A stretch of DNA of 64,000 bases from Flavobacterium aquaticum. Its GTDB lineage: Bacteria > Bacteroidota > Bacteroidia > Flavobacteriales > Flavobacteriaceae. Below, piece by piece: positions 8,224 to 16,647 of the stretch. The stretch is from the NCBI RefSeq assembly GCF_003259835.1, contig NZ_QLMI01000004.1:248001-312000 (forward strand), written 5' to 3'. The position numbers were made by a program, and so were the translations under genes. Position 1 is the first letter of the stretch; each line of letters begins with the position of its first letter. Under the pieces are notes generated by a model. That model saw only the letters and a list, made by a program, of their open reading frames with translations. It did not search any database and was not told the origin of the DNA.

Positions 8224-8252
8224 TCCTCACTTTTCACCTCTCACTCCTCACT
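8224..8252. repeat. Short pyrimidine-rich repeat, right flank of four-helix-bundle gene
   Basis: The sequence is built from CCTCACTTTTCACC and CTCACTCCTCACTC. Its reverse complement has the same GTGARRAGTGA pattern as 7794-7822. It ends exactly against the wzm stop codon at 8253. Confidence 0.65.
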
Positions 8253-9125
8253 CTAAACTGTATCAATAAAACTCTTTTCTGTTTTATTAAAAATCAATAA
8301 TCCTACAAAAAACACAACGATTGTTACCACAACAGTATAAAGTAATCCTGAAACAGAAATACTTCCTTCGTTTAACAACATATAACGTGCTGTTTCTATC
8401 ACATAAGCTAATGGATTGTATTCTATTAACCATCCAAAAGTGGGTAACTTTTCTTTTAACAACACCATTGGATACATAACGGCAGACACGTACATTAAAA
8501 GCTGAACTCCAAATCCGACCAAAAAACTCAAATCGCGATATTTTGTAACCAATGAAGAAATTATCATTCCTAATCCTAAACCAAGAATTCCCATTATAGC
8601 TACTAATATTGGGAAAAACAAAGTTGCTGTTGTGAATTGGAATGTTACTTTACCAATCATAAAGTAATAGATATAAAAGGCAATAAAAATTAAAAACTGA
8701 ATACCAAATTTCACCAAATTAGACATCACAATTGATAATGGAACAATAAGTCTTGGAAAGTATACTTTTCCAAATATTGAAGCGTTTTTCTTAAAAGTAT
8801 CAGAGGTATCATTTAAACAAGAAGTAAAATAATTCCACACCATAACACCACCTAAATTAAATAAGAAAGCAGGTGTTTCTCCCGTTTTAATTCCGGCTAC
8901 ATTATTAAAAATAATCGTAAAAATAACAGAAGTAAATAAAGGCTGAATCAAATACCACAATGGTCCTAAAATGGTTTGCTTATAAACCGTTACAACGTCG
9001 CGCTTTACAAACAACATAAGTAAATCTCGATAACGCCAAACTTCTTTAAGATTTAATGAGAAAAATTTGTCCTTTGGAGCAATCTCAAACAACCATTCTT
9101 CTTCTGAAAATTCAGTTTTATTCAT
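8253..9125 (-). CDS. wzm: Polysaccharide ABC exporter permease (Wzm-type)
   Basis: The 290-residue protein is an ABC-2 type permease with about six hydrophobic segments. The cytoplasmic N-terminus leads to LLMLFVKRDVVTVYKQTILGP, a conserved entry motif of polysaccharide exporters, and then to WYLIQPLFTSVIFTIIF. With Wzt it moves a lipid-linked glycan across the inner membrane. It is the first gene of the minus-strand operon running down to 740. A well-formed Bacteroidota promoter lies 30-60 bases upstream. Confidence 0.9.
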   Translation of the reverse strand: MNKTEFSEEEWLFEIAPKDKFFSLNLKEVWRYRDLLMLFVKRDVVTVYKQTILGPLWYLIQPLFTSVIFTIIFNNVAGIKTGETPAFLFNLGGVMVWNYFTSCLNDTSDTFKKNASIFGKVYFPRLIVPLSIVMSNLVKFGIQFLIFIAFYIYYFMIGKVTFQFTTATLFFPILVAIMGILGLGLGMIISSLVTKYRDLSFLVGFGVQLLMYVSAVMYPMVLLKEKLPTFGWLIEYNPLAYVIETARYMLLNEGSISVSGLLYTVVVTIVVFFVGLLIFNKTEKSFIDTV

Positions 9126-9154
9126 GTAGTAATGTACTTTCTTTATTAACGTTT

Positions 9155-9185
9155 CAAAATTAAACTATTTTGGTTATGATACAAA
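9155..9185 (-). promoter_or_regulatory. Promoter of the wzm operon
   Basis: On the minus strand the -7 element TAATTTTG occupies 9155-9162 and TTTG occupies 9182-9185, separated by exactly 19 bases. This fits the Bacteroidota consensus TTTG-N19-TANNTTTG. Transcription would start near 9148 and give a leader of about 20 bases. Confidence 0.75.
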
Positions 9186-9237
9186 CTTATTGAATGGATA
9201 ATAGCCAATTGATAATCAAATATTAATACAAATAGTT

Positions 9238-9245
9238 TAATTTTG
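9238..9245 (+). promoter_or_regulatory. -7 element of the PHP phosphatase gene
   Basis: TAATTTTG followed by C matches TANNTTTG and lies 16 bases upstream of the ATG at 9262. No convincing TTTG is found at the expected upstream distance. The element is divergent from the wzm promoter. Confidence 0.55.
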
Positions 9246-9261
9246 CAGCAAATTCCAAATC

Positions 9262-9996
9262 ATGTTATCGCTTTTCAAATCTAAACCTAAATTAGCCGAA
9301 TTAATTCCTTCAGGATATGTAGATATTCATTCTCATGTTTTACCAGGAATAGACGATGGCGCACAAAAAATTAAAGACTCTAAATTTTTATTAGAATCGA
9401 TGATTGATTTTGGTTTTTCAAAAGTGATTACTACGCCTCATACTATGAAAAACGTATGGGATAATACAACTGAAACTATAAAAAATGTGCATTATTTAGT
9501 TCAAGATGAATTACCTGAACTTTCTAAAAAAGTAACTCTTAATTGTGCTTCAGAATATTTTTTAGATGAAAATTTAATACAATTAGCACAACAAGAAAGT
9601 CTGCTAACACTAAAAGATAATTTTATTCTAATTGAAATGTCGTATTTGAATGCACCCATTCAGTTATATGATTTTCTTTTTGAGTTGCAACTTAAAGGCT
9701 ACCAATTAGTTTTAGCACATCCAGAGCGTTACAATTACTTTCATTCCAATAAAAAAGAATTTACAAAACTAAAAAAAGCGGGGTGTTTATTTCAGTTAAA
9801 TTTGTTAGCTACCGTAGGCTATTATGGAAAAAATGTTGCCGAGACAGCCGATTATCTTTTAAAAGAAAACTTGTATGATTTTGTGGGTTCTGACATTCAT
9901 CATAAAAATCACGTAGCGGCTTTTCAAAATAAGGTGATCATTAAAAATCACAAAACCTTAGAGGAAACCATGATTAAAAATATGTTTTTTAAATAA
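9262..9996 (+). CDS. PHP-type protein tyrosine phosphatase (CpsB/YwqE family)
   Basis: The 244-residue protein has metal-binding motifs of the PHP fold: DIHSHVLPGIDDGA near residue 22, TTPHTM near 73, HPERYNYF near 153 and GSDIHH near 213. CpsB/YwqE enzymes dephosphorylate bacterial tyrosine autokinases that control capsule and exopolysaccharide length. The two autokinases encoded at 10296-12653 and 29334-31799 are the obvious substrates. The gene stands alone on the plus strand between the two glycan loci and is read toward the first kinase gene. Confidence 0.88.
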   Translation: MLSLFKSKPKLAELIPSGYVDIHSHVLPGIDDGAQKIKDSKFLLESMIDFGFSKVITTPHTMKNVWDNTTETIKNVHYLVQDELPELSKKVTLNCASEYFLDENLIQLAQQESLLTLKDNFILIEMSYLNAPIQLYDFLFELQLKGYQLVLAHPERYNYFHSNKKEFTKLKKAGCLFQLNLLATVGYYGKNVAETADYLLKENLYDFVGSDIHHKNHVAAFQNKVIIKNHKTLEETMIKNMFFK

Positions 9997-10084
9997 ACAT
10001 ATCAGGCAAGTTCAACACTATTAAGTAGCATCTATTTTTTTTCTAAAACACATAGACACAATAGTTTTACTTTGCGTTGATTTA

Positions 10085-10100
10085 GTCCGAAGCTTCGGAC
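10085..10100. repeat. Perfect 16-bp palindrome
   Basis: GTCCGAAGCTTCGGAC is fully self-complementary. It lies between the convergent 3' ends of the phosphatase and autokinase genes. It has no flanking T-run, so terminator function is doubtful. Confidence 0.6.
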
Positions 10101-10176
10101 GTTACACTTGACATAGCTGACATAGATTTGTTAACCACCAGGAACAGACAATGCTTACAATAGTTTTAAAAATCTC

Positions 10177-10199
10177 TTTTGCTTCTCCAAAAAGCAAAA
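10177..10199 (-). terminator. Candidate terminator after the first autokinase
   Basis: TTTTGCTT and AAGCAAAA pair perfectly across a 7-base loop. Read on the minus strand the hairpin is followed by AGAGATTTTTAAA. It lies about 100 bases beyond the kinase stop. The stem is AT-rich, so it would be weak. Confidence 0.45.
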
Positions 10200-10295
10200 C
10201 GCTTCGGTGTAGCTCTATTCAACAGCATCTACTTCAAAAAAACTCGGTTTAACTCTGTGTAAAACTTAGTGAGACTTTGTGCTACAAAGCCGAAA

Positions 10296-12653
10296 CTATT
10301 TAAAAAAACGTTTCCAAAAAGATTTTTTTTCAACCTCAACTCCGTAGCCATATCCATATCCGTAGCCATATCCGTACCCTTTTGTAGAATCGGTATCATT
10401 AATTAAGATTGACATATTAGGCAGTTTCTTTTCTTGATATAATTTTTCTGGCAAAGTCAACATTCGTTTGTCTAAGTAATTTGCTCTGGTAACATATACA
10501 AAAGCATCTGCATATTTTGATATCAATAAAGTATCGGTTACTAAACTTACTGGTGCAGTATCTACGATGATGTAATCAAACTCTTGCTTTAATTTTTCAA
10601 ACAATTCACCTACTTTTTTACCCATAAGCAATTCGGCAGGATTTGGAGGAATCACACCTGCAGGCATAACATAAAAGTTAGAAAAACCTTCCACTTTTGT
10701 TAAAAAATCAGCACTGTTTTTATGATCTTTAGAAGCTAAATAATTAGTAACACCTACTTTAGGAACATCCAAATATTCTTCTAATTTAGGGTTTCTGATA
10801 TCCAATCCTAATAACAAAACTTTCTTATCAGACAAGGCAATAGTGGAAGCCAAGTTAACCGAAATAAAAGTTTTTCCTTCTTTTGGAAATGTTGATGTTA
10901 AGAAAATAGTCTTAGCAACTCCTTCTGGAACTTCATTAAGTAAGAACTCTAAATTTGTTCGTACAATTCGAAGTGCTTCTGCCGTACTTGTTCTGCTGCT
11001 GCTTGAAATGATAGCTTCATTTGAAACCGATTTTGGAACATCTCCAATAAAAGGCATCGTGGTAGCTTGCTCAATATCCAATCGCGATTTAACTTTTGTA
11101 TCTAATAATCTTCTGATGTAAAGAATTGCAAAAGGAATTAACAATCCCAAAAACAAACTTCCCAAATAAATAACTTGACGATTAGGTGAAACCGGGTTTT
11201 TTGAAGCAATTGCTGCATCAATTACTTTAGCATTGGGTGCTGTTACAGCAAGAGAAATTTGAGTTTCTTCTCTTTTTTGCAGCAAGTATAAATACAAAGC
11301 TTCTTTGATATTTTGCTTTCTATCGATATCTCTAAAAATCTTTTCTTGAGTTGGGATTTGAGCTATTTTTCCGCCTAAAATAGCATTTTGACGTGCAATA
11401 TCTTTCTTCTTAATTTTTAAATTGCTTTGCAACTGAAGTAAACTAGAAGCAACACTACTTTTCAATGTGCTTATTTTAGCTTCTAAATTTAGTACCAAAC
11501 TGTTTTTTGGTCCAGCGGTTTTCAATAATTTATTGCGCTCTAAAACCAATTGATTGTATTGCGAGATGGAAGCACTTGCACCTTCCTCTGCTGGTAAAAC
11601 ATTAGCAGGAATCAATTCTGAAGAAGTATTCGAATTTAAGTAATCTAAAATACTACTTACAACTTTTAATTGCGTTTCGGTTTCAATTTCTTTCTTTTCA
11701 AACTCGGTAGCATTTTCTAAAAATAATCCAGCTTCTGAAACAATATCTGTTACTTTATTATCTTTTTTAAACGACTCCACATCAGCTTCAACGCCTTTTA
11801 ATTCATCACTGATTATACTTAGTCTTTGTTCTATAAATTTTGAGGTGTTTTCAGCAATATATTTTTTGTCTGAAATAGCATCTTGGTTATAGTTTTTTAC
11901 CAAAGTATTTAAAAAATCTTCTGCTTTAGGTCGAACAGGATCAACAAGGGTTAATTCGATAACACTAGTATTTTTTCCAAACGAACTCACTGTTAATCTC
12001 GATTTAAAACTTTCAACTAATGATTTTATTGGATAAACTTGAATAGCAATATTAAACTCCTCTTTCCATAAATCAGCGCCAGATTTCATTACGATAGCTT
12101 CAACTGCATCAATTTTAAACTTGGTTCCATACGAAAAGGTTCCTATTTTAACCCCAGAAGCATCATAAAAATCAAATCGGTTAGCATCTGCAGAAGAAAT
12201 TCGGAAATTATGAAATGTATTTAAAAAAGTTTCATTTGCTTTTGAAAAGAAAATTTGGATGGGACTTCCTTTATAAAGTTCTTCCGATTTTACTCTTCCT
12301 AAATTCAAATAAGCGGTAGTAAGTTCTAAATCTTTAATCGTAGAGGCAATTAAAGTTCTCGATTTGATTACTTCAATTTCATTATCAACATTACTTTTTA
12401 CACCCGAGAGCAATCCCAAATCTGAAAAAGCAGATAATTCAGAAGCCATACTTCCTTTTCGATCATCTTTCACTAAAATAGTCGAGGTAGCTTTGTATTG
12501 TGGAATTGTGTAGCGCAAATATAAATAAGCAACTGTAAAACAAACAAATACACCTACAACAAACCATTTCCAATGCGAAATATAGTTTTCAATTTCTTCT
12601 TTTAAGTTAAAATTGCTGGATAAAGTTGGAGTATTTAATTCGCGTTTTTGCAT
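10296..12653 (-). CDS. wzc: Polysaccharide biosynthesis tyrosine autokinase (Wzc-type), copy 1
   Basis: The 785-residue inner-membrane protein has a Wzz domain between two membrane segments (about residues 29-48 and 493-513). A long coiled periplasmic region lies between them. The cytoplasmic BY-kinase domain has Walker A FPKEGKT near 590, Walker A' LLLGLDIRNPKL and Walker B YIIVDTAPVSLV. The tail carries six Tyr-Gly pairs at about residues 757-770, encoded near 10345-10380, where autophosphorylation is expected. It should control chain length and export with the Wza encoded 1 base upstream. A second kinase of the same kind lies at 29334-31799. Confidence 0.92.
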   Translation of the reverse strand: MQKRELNTPTLSSNFNLKEEIENYISHWKWFVVGVFVCFTVAYLYLRYTIPQYKATSTILVKDDRKGSMASELSAFSDLGLLSGVKSNVDNEIEVIKSRTLIASTIKDLELTTAYLNLGRVKSEELYKGSPIQIFFSKANETFLNTFHNFRISSADANRFDFYDASGVKIGTFSYGTKFKIDAVEAIVMKSGADLWKEEFNIAIQVYPIKSLVESFKSRLTVSSFGKNTSVIELTLVDPVRPKAEDFLNTLVKNYNQDAISDKKYIAENTSKFIEQRLSIISDELKGVEADVESFKKDNKVTDIVSEAGLFLENATEFEKKEIETETQLKVVSSILDYLNSNTSSELIPANVLPAEEGASASISQYNQLVLERNKLLKTAGPKNSLVLNLEAKISTLKSSVASSLLQLQSNLKIKKKDIARQNAILGGKIAQIPTQEKIFRDIDRKQNIKEALYLYLLQKREETQISLAVTAPNAKVIDAAIASKNPVSPNRQVIYLGSLFLGLLIPFAILYIRRLLDTKVKSRLDIEQATTMPFIGDVPKSVSNEAIISSSSRTSTAEALRIVRTNLEFLLNEVPEGVAKTIFLTSTFPKEGKTFISVNLASTIALSDKKVLLLGLDIRNPKLEEYLDVPKVGVTNYLASKDHKNSADFLTKVEGFSNFYVMPAGVIPPNPAELLMGKKVGELFEKLKQEFDYIIVDTAPVSLVTDTLLISKYADAFVYVTRANYLDKRMLTLPEKLYQEKKLPNMSILINDTDSTKGYGYGYGYGYGYGVEVEKKSFWKRFFK

Positions 12654-12654
12654 C

Positions 12655-13422
12655 TTATTTTACGGTTAAAGCTATAATGGTAACAATCAAAGAAAGGGCT
12701 GAAATTCCTACAGTTAAATTAGGTCCGATAGCTGAAGAATTGATTCTAGTTTTATTAGGTTCAATATAAACCACATCGTTTTGAGATAAATAATACGCTG
12801 AAGAATTCAAAAAATCGGATTTTGTTAAATCGATTCGTTCCATAGTTTTGGTTCCATTCTTTTCACGAATTAATAAAACATTGGTTCTATTTCCGTAAAT
12901 GGTTAAATCTCCAGACATTCCAATAGCTTCTAGCAATGTAATTCTTTCACTAGCAACCGAATAAGTTCCAGGTTTTTGAACTTCTCCTAAAACCGTTACT
13001 TTAAAATTTAAAATTCTGAAATTGATTACCGCATCACTAACATGATCTTTTAATAGCTCTTTTAATTTAACTACTGCTTGCGTTTTTGTTAATCCGCCAA
13101 GAGCAATAGAACCTAATAATGGAAATTCAATTTTTCCTTCCTTATCCAAAATATAGGTTTGCATTCTTTGTGTTCCAATTGTATTCTCTGAATCACCTTG
13201 AACCGTTATAGCTTTCAAATTATAAGGCGCTGCAACTTCTGGATTCTCAGATGAAACTACAATCATTACTACATCATCAGGTTGCAAAACAGGCTCATAA
13301 GAAACCAACTCTTTTGCATTAGAAGCGCCTTGTAAATACACCAATTCTTTTCTTGAAGCACAAGAAGTGGTTAAAAACAAAACGAATAACAGCGATAAAA
13401 GAGTGATTTTTACAAATTTCAT
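12655..13422 (-). CDS. wza: Polysaccharide export outer-membrane lipoprotein (Wza-type), copy 1
   Basis: The 255-residue protein has a lipoprotein signal ending in LTTSC with the lipidated Cys at 21. A Poly_export region follows (YEPVLQPDDVVMIVV), then SLBB-like domains (FKVTVLGEVQKPGTYSV). The C-terminus ends in a hydrophobic segment (ISALSLIVTIIALTV), as is usual in Bacteroidota members. It would form the outer-membrane channel for the exopolysaccharide together with the autokinase immediately downstream. A good promoter precedes it. Confidence 0.9.
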   Translation of the reverse strand: MKFVKITLLSLLFVLFLTTSCASRKELVYLQGASNAKELVSYEPVLQPDDVVMIVVSSENPEVAAPYNLKAITVQGDSENTIGTQRMQTYILDKEGKIEFPLLGSIALGGLTKTQAVVKLKELLKDHVSDAVINFRILNFKVTVLGEVQKPGTYSVASERITLLEAIGMSGDLTIYGNRTNVLLIREKNGTKTMERIDLTKSDFLNSSAYYLSQNDVVYIEPNKTRINSSAIGPNLTVGISALSLIVTIIALTVK

Positions 13423-13437
13423 AATCTAAATTTTATG

Positions 13438-13467
13438 CAAATATAAGGGACTTTACTAATAAGCAAA
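13438..13467 (-). promoter_or_regulatory. Promoter of the wza-wzc pair (copy 1)
   Basis: The minus-strand -7 element TATATTTG lies at 13438-13445 and TTTG at 13464-13467, 18 bases apart. It sits between the capD-like stop (13472) and the wza start (13422), so this pair can be transcribed separately from the genes upstream. Confidence 0.7.
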
Positions 13468-13471
13468 GAAA

Positions 13472-15439
13472 TTAGTGGTCAAGACGCTCAAATTCAGAAT
13501 TTTTACTCTTAAATTCAGGCACAATTTTCTTCATTAGCACAACGGTTTCCTCAGATTTCATTTCTTTAGCACTTTGAACTAATCGTTGTAATTGATTAAG
13601 AAAATCATCAAAATTAGCAACACTTACTTCTTGTGCTATCATAATTTTTTCGTGGTGAGTTGGTAGTGTTTTAGCTACATCATTCAACAATTCTTCATAT
13701 AATTTTTCACCTGGTCGTAAGCCTACTACTTCAATTTTAATATCTTCTTCTGGAGTAAATCCGGCTAAACGAATCATTTTATAAGCCAAATCAATTATTC
13801 GAACAGGTTCACCCATATCAAAAATATAAATTTCACCTCCGTTACCCATAGAACCTGCTTCTAACACTAATTGACAAGCTTCAGGGATAGTCATAAAATA
13901 ACGAATAATATCCGGATGCGTTATGGTTATTGGACCTCCTTCTTGAATTTGCTTAGTAAACAACGGAACAACAGAACCATTAGAACCTAGTACATTTCCA
14001 AAACGAGTAGTAATAAACTTAGTTGATTCTAACTGCTTTGCTTGCGCATTCATCGACAAAGACTGCACGTACATTTCTGCTATTCTCTTACTAGCTCCCA
14101 TTACATTACTTGGGTTCACGGCTTTATCAGTGGAAACCATCACAAAAGAAGACACTTTGTATTTTAGAGCTAAATCGGCAATGATTTTGGTTCCATAAAC
14201 GTTAGTTAAAACCGCCTGATACGGATTTAATTCCATCAACGGCACATGTTTATAAGCAGCTGCATGATAAATAACATCAGGTTGATGTGTTCCTATGATT
14301 TGCTCCATCATAAAAGCGTCTTTTATATCAGCAACAAAAGACAAATAGGGAATATTTTTTATTATAGGTTCAATCAACAATCCTAATTGATGCAAAGGCG
14401 TTTCTGCTTGATCAACAACAACTAATTTTGATGGTTTAAAATCTAAAACTTGTTGTACAATTTCACTTCCAATAGAACCTGCTGCACCTGTAACCATAAT
14501 GGTTTTTCCGCTAATTTGCCCCGAAATAATTTGATTGTGAAGCTCAATAGGTTGACGCTCTAACAAATCTTTAATATCAAATTGCCTAATGCTTTTAGTG
14601 ATATTTTTTTGATCTTCCCAATTTTTTACCGTTTGAGTTGATAGTACTTGATATTGGTGTTCTAAACAATCATCAACAATTTTCAACTGCTCACTTTTAG
14701 TTAAAGAAGAATCACTTAAAATAATTCCCGAAGCATTAAACTTTCTAATGATAACAGCCGCATTACCTTTAAAACCTACAATTGGCAAACCTAGAACTTG
14801 TTTGGTCTTATTTGCCGATGTTTTTTCGATAAAAGCAACTACTTTGAATCGCTTTGGTTGTTCAGAATGTAAAGCTTTAGCTAAAGCAAAGGCATTGGCA
14901 TCTACTCCAAAAACTACAATTTTTTTAATTTTATCTATATTTTCTAATTCGATATAGGTTTCAAATAAAAACTTGACCACTATTCGGAAAAGAAATAAAA
15001 GTACAAACGAAATTACACTGTGAATAAATAATTCGGGCAGCAAGAAAATCTTAGTACCATGAATAAAATAATGGGTATAATTTAAAACTACTAATGAGAA
15101 AAAAGCAAATGAAGTAGCCAATAATAATCGCATACCATCAATAAAACTAGAATGTCTTATAATTCCTGCATAGGTTCTAAAAGCGAAGAAAAAAAAGGCG
15201 TAAGTAAAAATGGTAATTACATAACGAATAGAAACCGAATAAGTATCAAAGTACTTATATGTTAAATTAGTTACAATAAAATAGGTAACCAAGCTAGCAA
15301 ATAAAACAATAATAATATCAATACAAAAGATAACCCATCTTGGTAAATAGGCTAAATTACTAAATCGATTTTCAAAAAAATCTTTGGCTATGTTTTGAAT
15401 AACCGATTTTTTTGAAGAATTATTCTGATTATTTGACAC
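13472..15439 (-). CDS. Membrane-bound UDP-sugar 4,6-dehydratase (PglF/CapD/FlaA1-like)
   Basis: The 655-residue protein has four N-terminal membrane segments in about residues 33-155, a CoA-binding-like domain, and then an SDR domain with VTGAAGSIGSE near 315. The catalytic STDKAVNP near 436 and the following NVMGASKR, with Met in place of the usual Tyr, are typical of inverting and retaining dehydratases such as PglF. It should convert UDP-GlcNAc to the 4-keto-6-deoxy sugar, the first step to UDP-bacillosamine. The start codon is GTG. The PglE-like and PglC-PglD-like genes lie immediately upstream. Confidence 0.88.
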   Translation of the reverse strand: MSNNQNNSSKKSVIQNIAKDFFENRFSNLAYLPRWVIFCIDIIIVLFASLVTYFIVTNLTYKYFDTYSVSIRYVITIFTYAFFFFAFRTYAGIIRHSSFIDGMRLLLATSFAFFSLVVLNYTHYFIHGTKIFLLPELFIHSVISFVLLFLFRIVVKFLFETYIELENIDKIKKIVVFGVDANAFALAKALHSEQPKRFKVVAFIEKTSANKTKQVLGLPIVGFKGNAAVIIRKFNASGIILSDSSLTKSEQLKIVDDCLEHQYQVLSTQTVKNWEDQKNITKSIRQFDIKDLLERQPIELHNQIISGQISGKTIMVTGAAGSIGSEIVQQVLDFKPSKLVVVDQAETPLHQLGLLIEPIIKNIPYLSFVADIKDAFMMEQIIGTHQPDVIYHAAAYKHVPLMELNPYQAVLTNVYGTKIIADLALKYKVSSFVMVSTDKAVNPSNVMGASKRIAEMYVQSLSMNAQAKQLESTKFITTRFGNVLGSNGSVVPLFTKQIQEGGPITITHPDIIRYFMTIPEACQLVLEAGSMGNGGEIYIFDMGEPVRIIDLAYKMIRLAGFTPEEDIKIEVVGLRPGEKLYEELLNDVAKTLPTHHEKIMIAQEVSVANFDDFLNQLQRLVQSAKEMKSEETVVLMKKIVPEFKSKNSEFERLDH

Positions 15440-15469
15440 TTAAAAATTGTTTAACAGATTGGGGAGCTA

Positions 15470-15477
15470 CAAAAATA
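15470..15477 (-). promoter_or_regulatory. -7 element upstream of the dehydratase gene
   Basis: TATTTTTG on the minus strand fits TANNTTTG and lies about 30 bases upstream of the GTG start. No clear TTTG is found at -33. It could give internal transcription within the large locus. Confidence 0.4.
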
Positions 15478-15503
15478 CAACAACTTATTAAAGTTAGAAT
15501 CGT

Positions 15504-16646
15504 TTATGCATTTTCTTTTTGCTTTTTAAAAAAATCTTCAAGAACCAAAATTATTCTTTTCCATTGATTATCAGACAAGTTAGACCCTGAAGGCAAGCAC
15601 AATCCTTTCTCAAATAAATCGGCTGCAACCGAACGACCATAATATGGATAAGATGCAAAAACAGGTTGTAAATGCATAGGCTTCCATAAAGGGCGTGTTT
15701 CTATATTTTGAGATTCAAACTTTAATCGTAAGGCTTCTCTTTCTTCAAAAGAATTTAACAGAATAGCCGTTAACCAATGATTAGAAATAAAATCAGCAGT
15801 TGGTTCTTTAAAAACAATTACACTTGAAATTGCTTTAAAAAAATCTTGATAACGTTGATTCCATTTTCTTCTCAAAGCCACATGATGTTCCAGAACTTCC
15901 ATTTGACCACGACCAATTCCGGCAGCAATATTACTTAATCGATAGTTATAACCAATTTCACTATGTTGATAATGTGGAGCTGCATCTCTTGCTTGAGTGG
16001 CTAAAAATATGGTCTTATCTTTTAAAGCACTCGACTTTGTTACCAAAGCACCGCCTCCAGAAGTAGTTATAATTTTATTTCCATTAAACGATAAAGCTGC
16101 CATCGTACCAAACGTGCCACACTTTTGTCCTTTGTATGAACTACCTAACGCTTCGGCACTATCTTCTAAAACAGGAATTTCATAGCGATTCGCAATGGCT
16201 AGTATTTCATCCATTTTGGCTGGCATTCCATACAAATGAACAGGAATAATTGCTTTTGGCTTCTTCCCTTTTGCGATTCTATCTTGAATAGCTTCTTCTA
16301 ATGCAATTGGACATATATTCCAAGTATCCAATTCGCTATCTACAAAAATAGGAGTAGCACCCAGATAAACTATTGGATTGGCAGAAGCAGAAAAAGTCAT
16401 CGATTGACAAATCACCTCATCACCTGCTTTTACTCCTAACAAAATAAGACCTAAATGCAAAGCAGCAGTTCCTGAACTCAAAGCGGCAACTTGAACATTG
16501 TTGCCCAAGAAATGAACCAAATCATTTTCAAAACCAGTTACATTGGGTCCTAAAGGCGCTACCCAATTGCTATCAAAAGCCTCTTGCACATATTTTTGTT
16601 CCGTTCCTCCCATGTGAGGAGAAGAAAGCCAAATTTTCTCTTCCAT
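15504..16646 (-). CDS. DegT/DnrJ/EryC1/StrS aminotransferase (PglE-like)
   Basis: The 380-residue PLP enzyme starts at MEEKIWLSSPHMGG; this start follows the preceding gene's stop directly. A 14-residue upstream extension would lie inside the sugar transferase gene. Key features are SSGTAALHLGL near 60, EDSAEALGSSYKG, and the PLP Lys in SFNGNKIITTSGGG near 190. It should aminate the 4-keto sugar made by the PglF-like enzyme. With the PglD domain encoded just upstream this gives UDP-N,N'-diacetylbacillosamine or a close relative. Confidence 0.88.
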   Translation of the reverse strand: MEEKIWLSSPHMGGTEQKYVQEAFDSNWVAPLGPNVTGFENDLVHFLGNNVQVAALSSGTAALHLGLILLGVKAGDEVICQSMTFSASANPIVYLGATPIFVDSELDTWNICPIALEEAIQDRIAKGKKPKAIIPVHLYGMPAKMDEILAIANRYEIPVLEDSAEALGSSYKGQKCGTFGTMAALSFNGNKIITTSGGGALVTKSSALKDKTIFLATQARDAAPHYQHSEIGYNYRLSNIAAGIGRGQMEVLEHHVALRRKWNQRYQDFFKAISSVIVFKEPTADFISNHWLTAILLNSFEEREALRLKFESQNIETRPLWKPMHLQPVFASYPYYGRSVAADLFEKGLCLPSGSNLSDNQWKRIILVLEDFFKKQKENA

Positions 16647-16647
16647 T

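Larger units (their letters stand above)
9997..10295. other. Intergenic gap between convergent genes, with decayed repeat sequence
   Basis: There is no plausible gene in these 299 bases. Segments such as ACACATAGACACAATAG and CTCTGTGTAAAACTTAG resemble a low-complexity sequence I recall as scattered between flavobacterial genes. A perfect 16-base palindrome lies at 10085-10100 and a terminator-like hairpin at 10177-10199. Confidence 0.5.

Noticed and set aside
10085-10100. Intrinsic terminator at the 16-bp palindrome
   Set aside because: There is no loop and no adjacent T-run on either strand.
10341-10383. Phase-variable slippage tract in the Tyr-Gly codons
   Set aside because: Units are 6 bases, so changes stay in frame, and the mixed synonymous codons argue against recent slippage. 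Only length tuning over evolutionary time remains possible.
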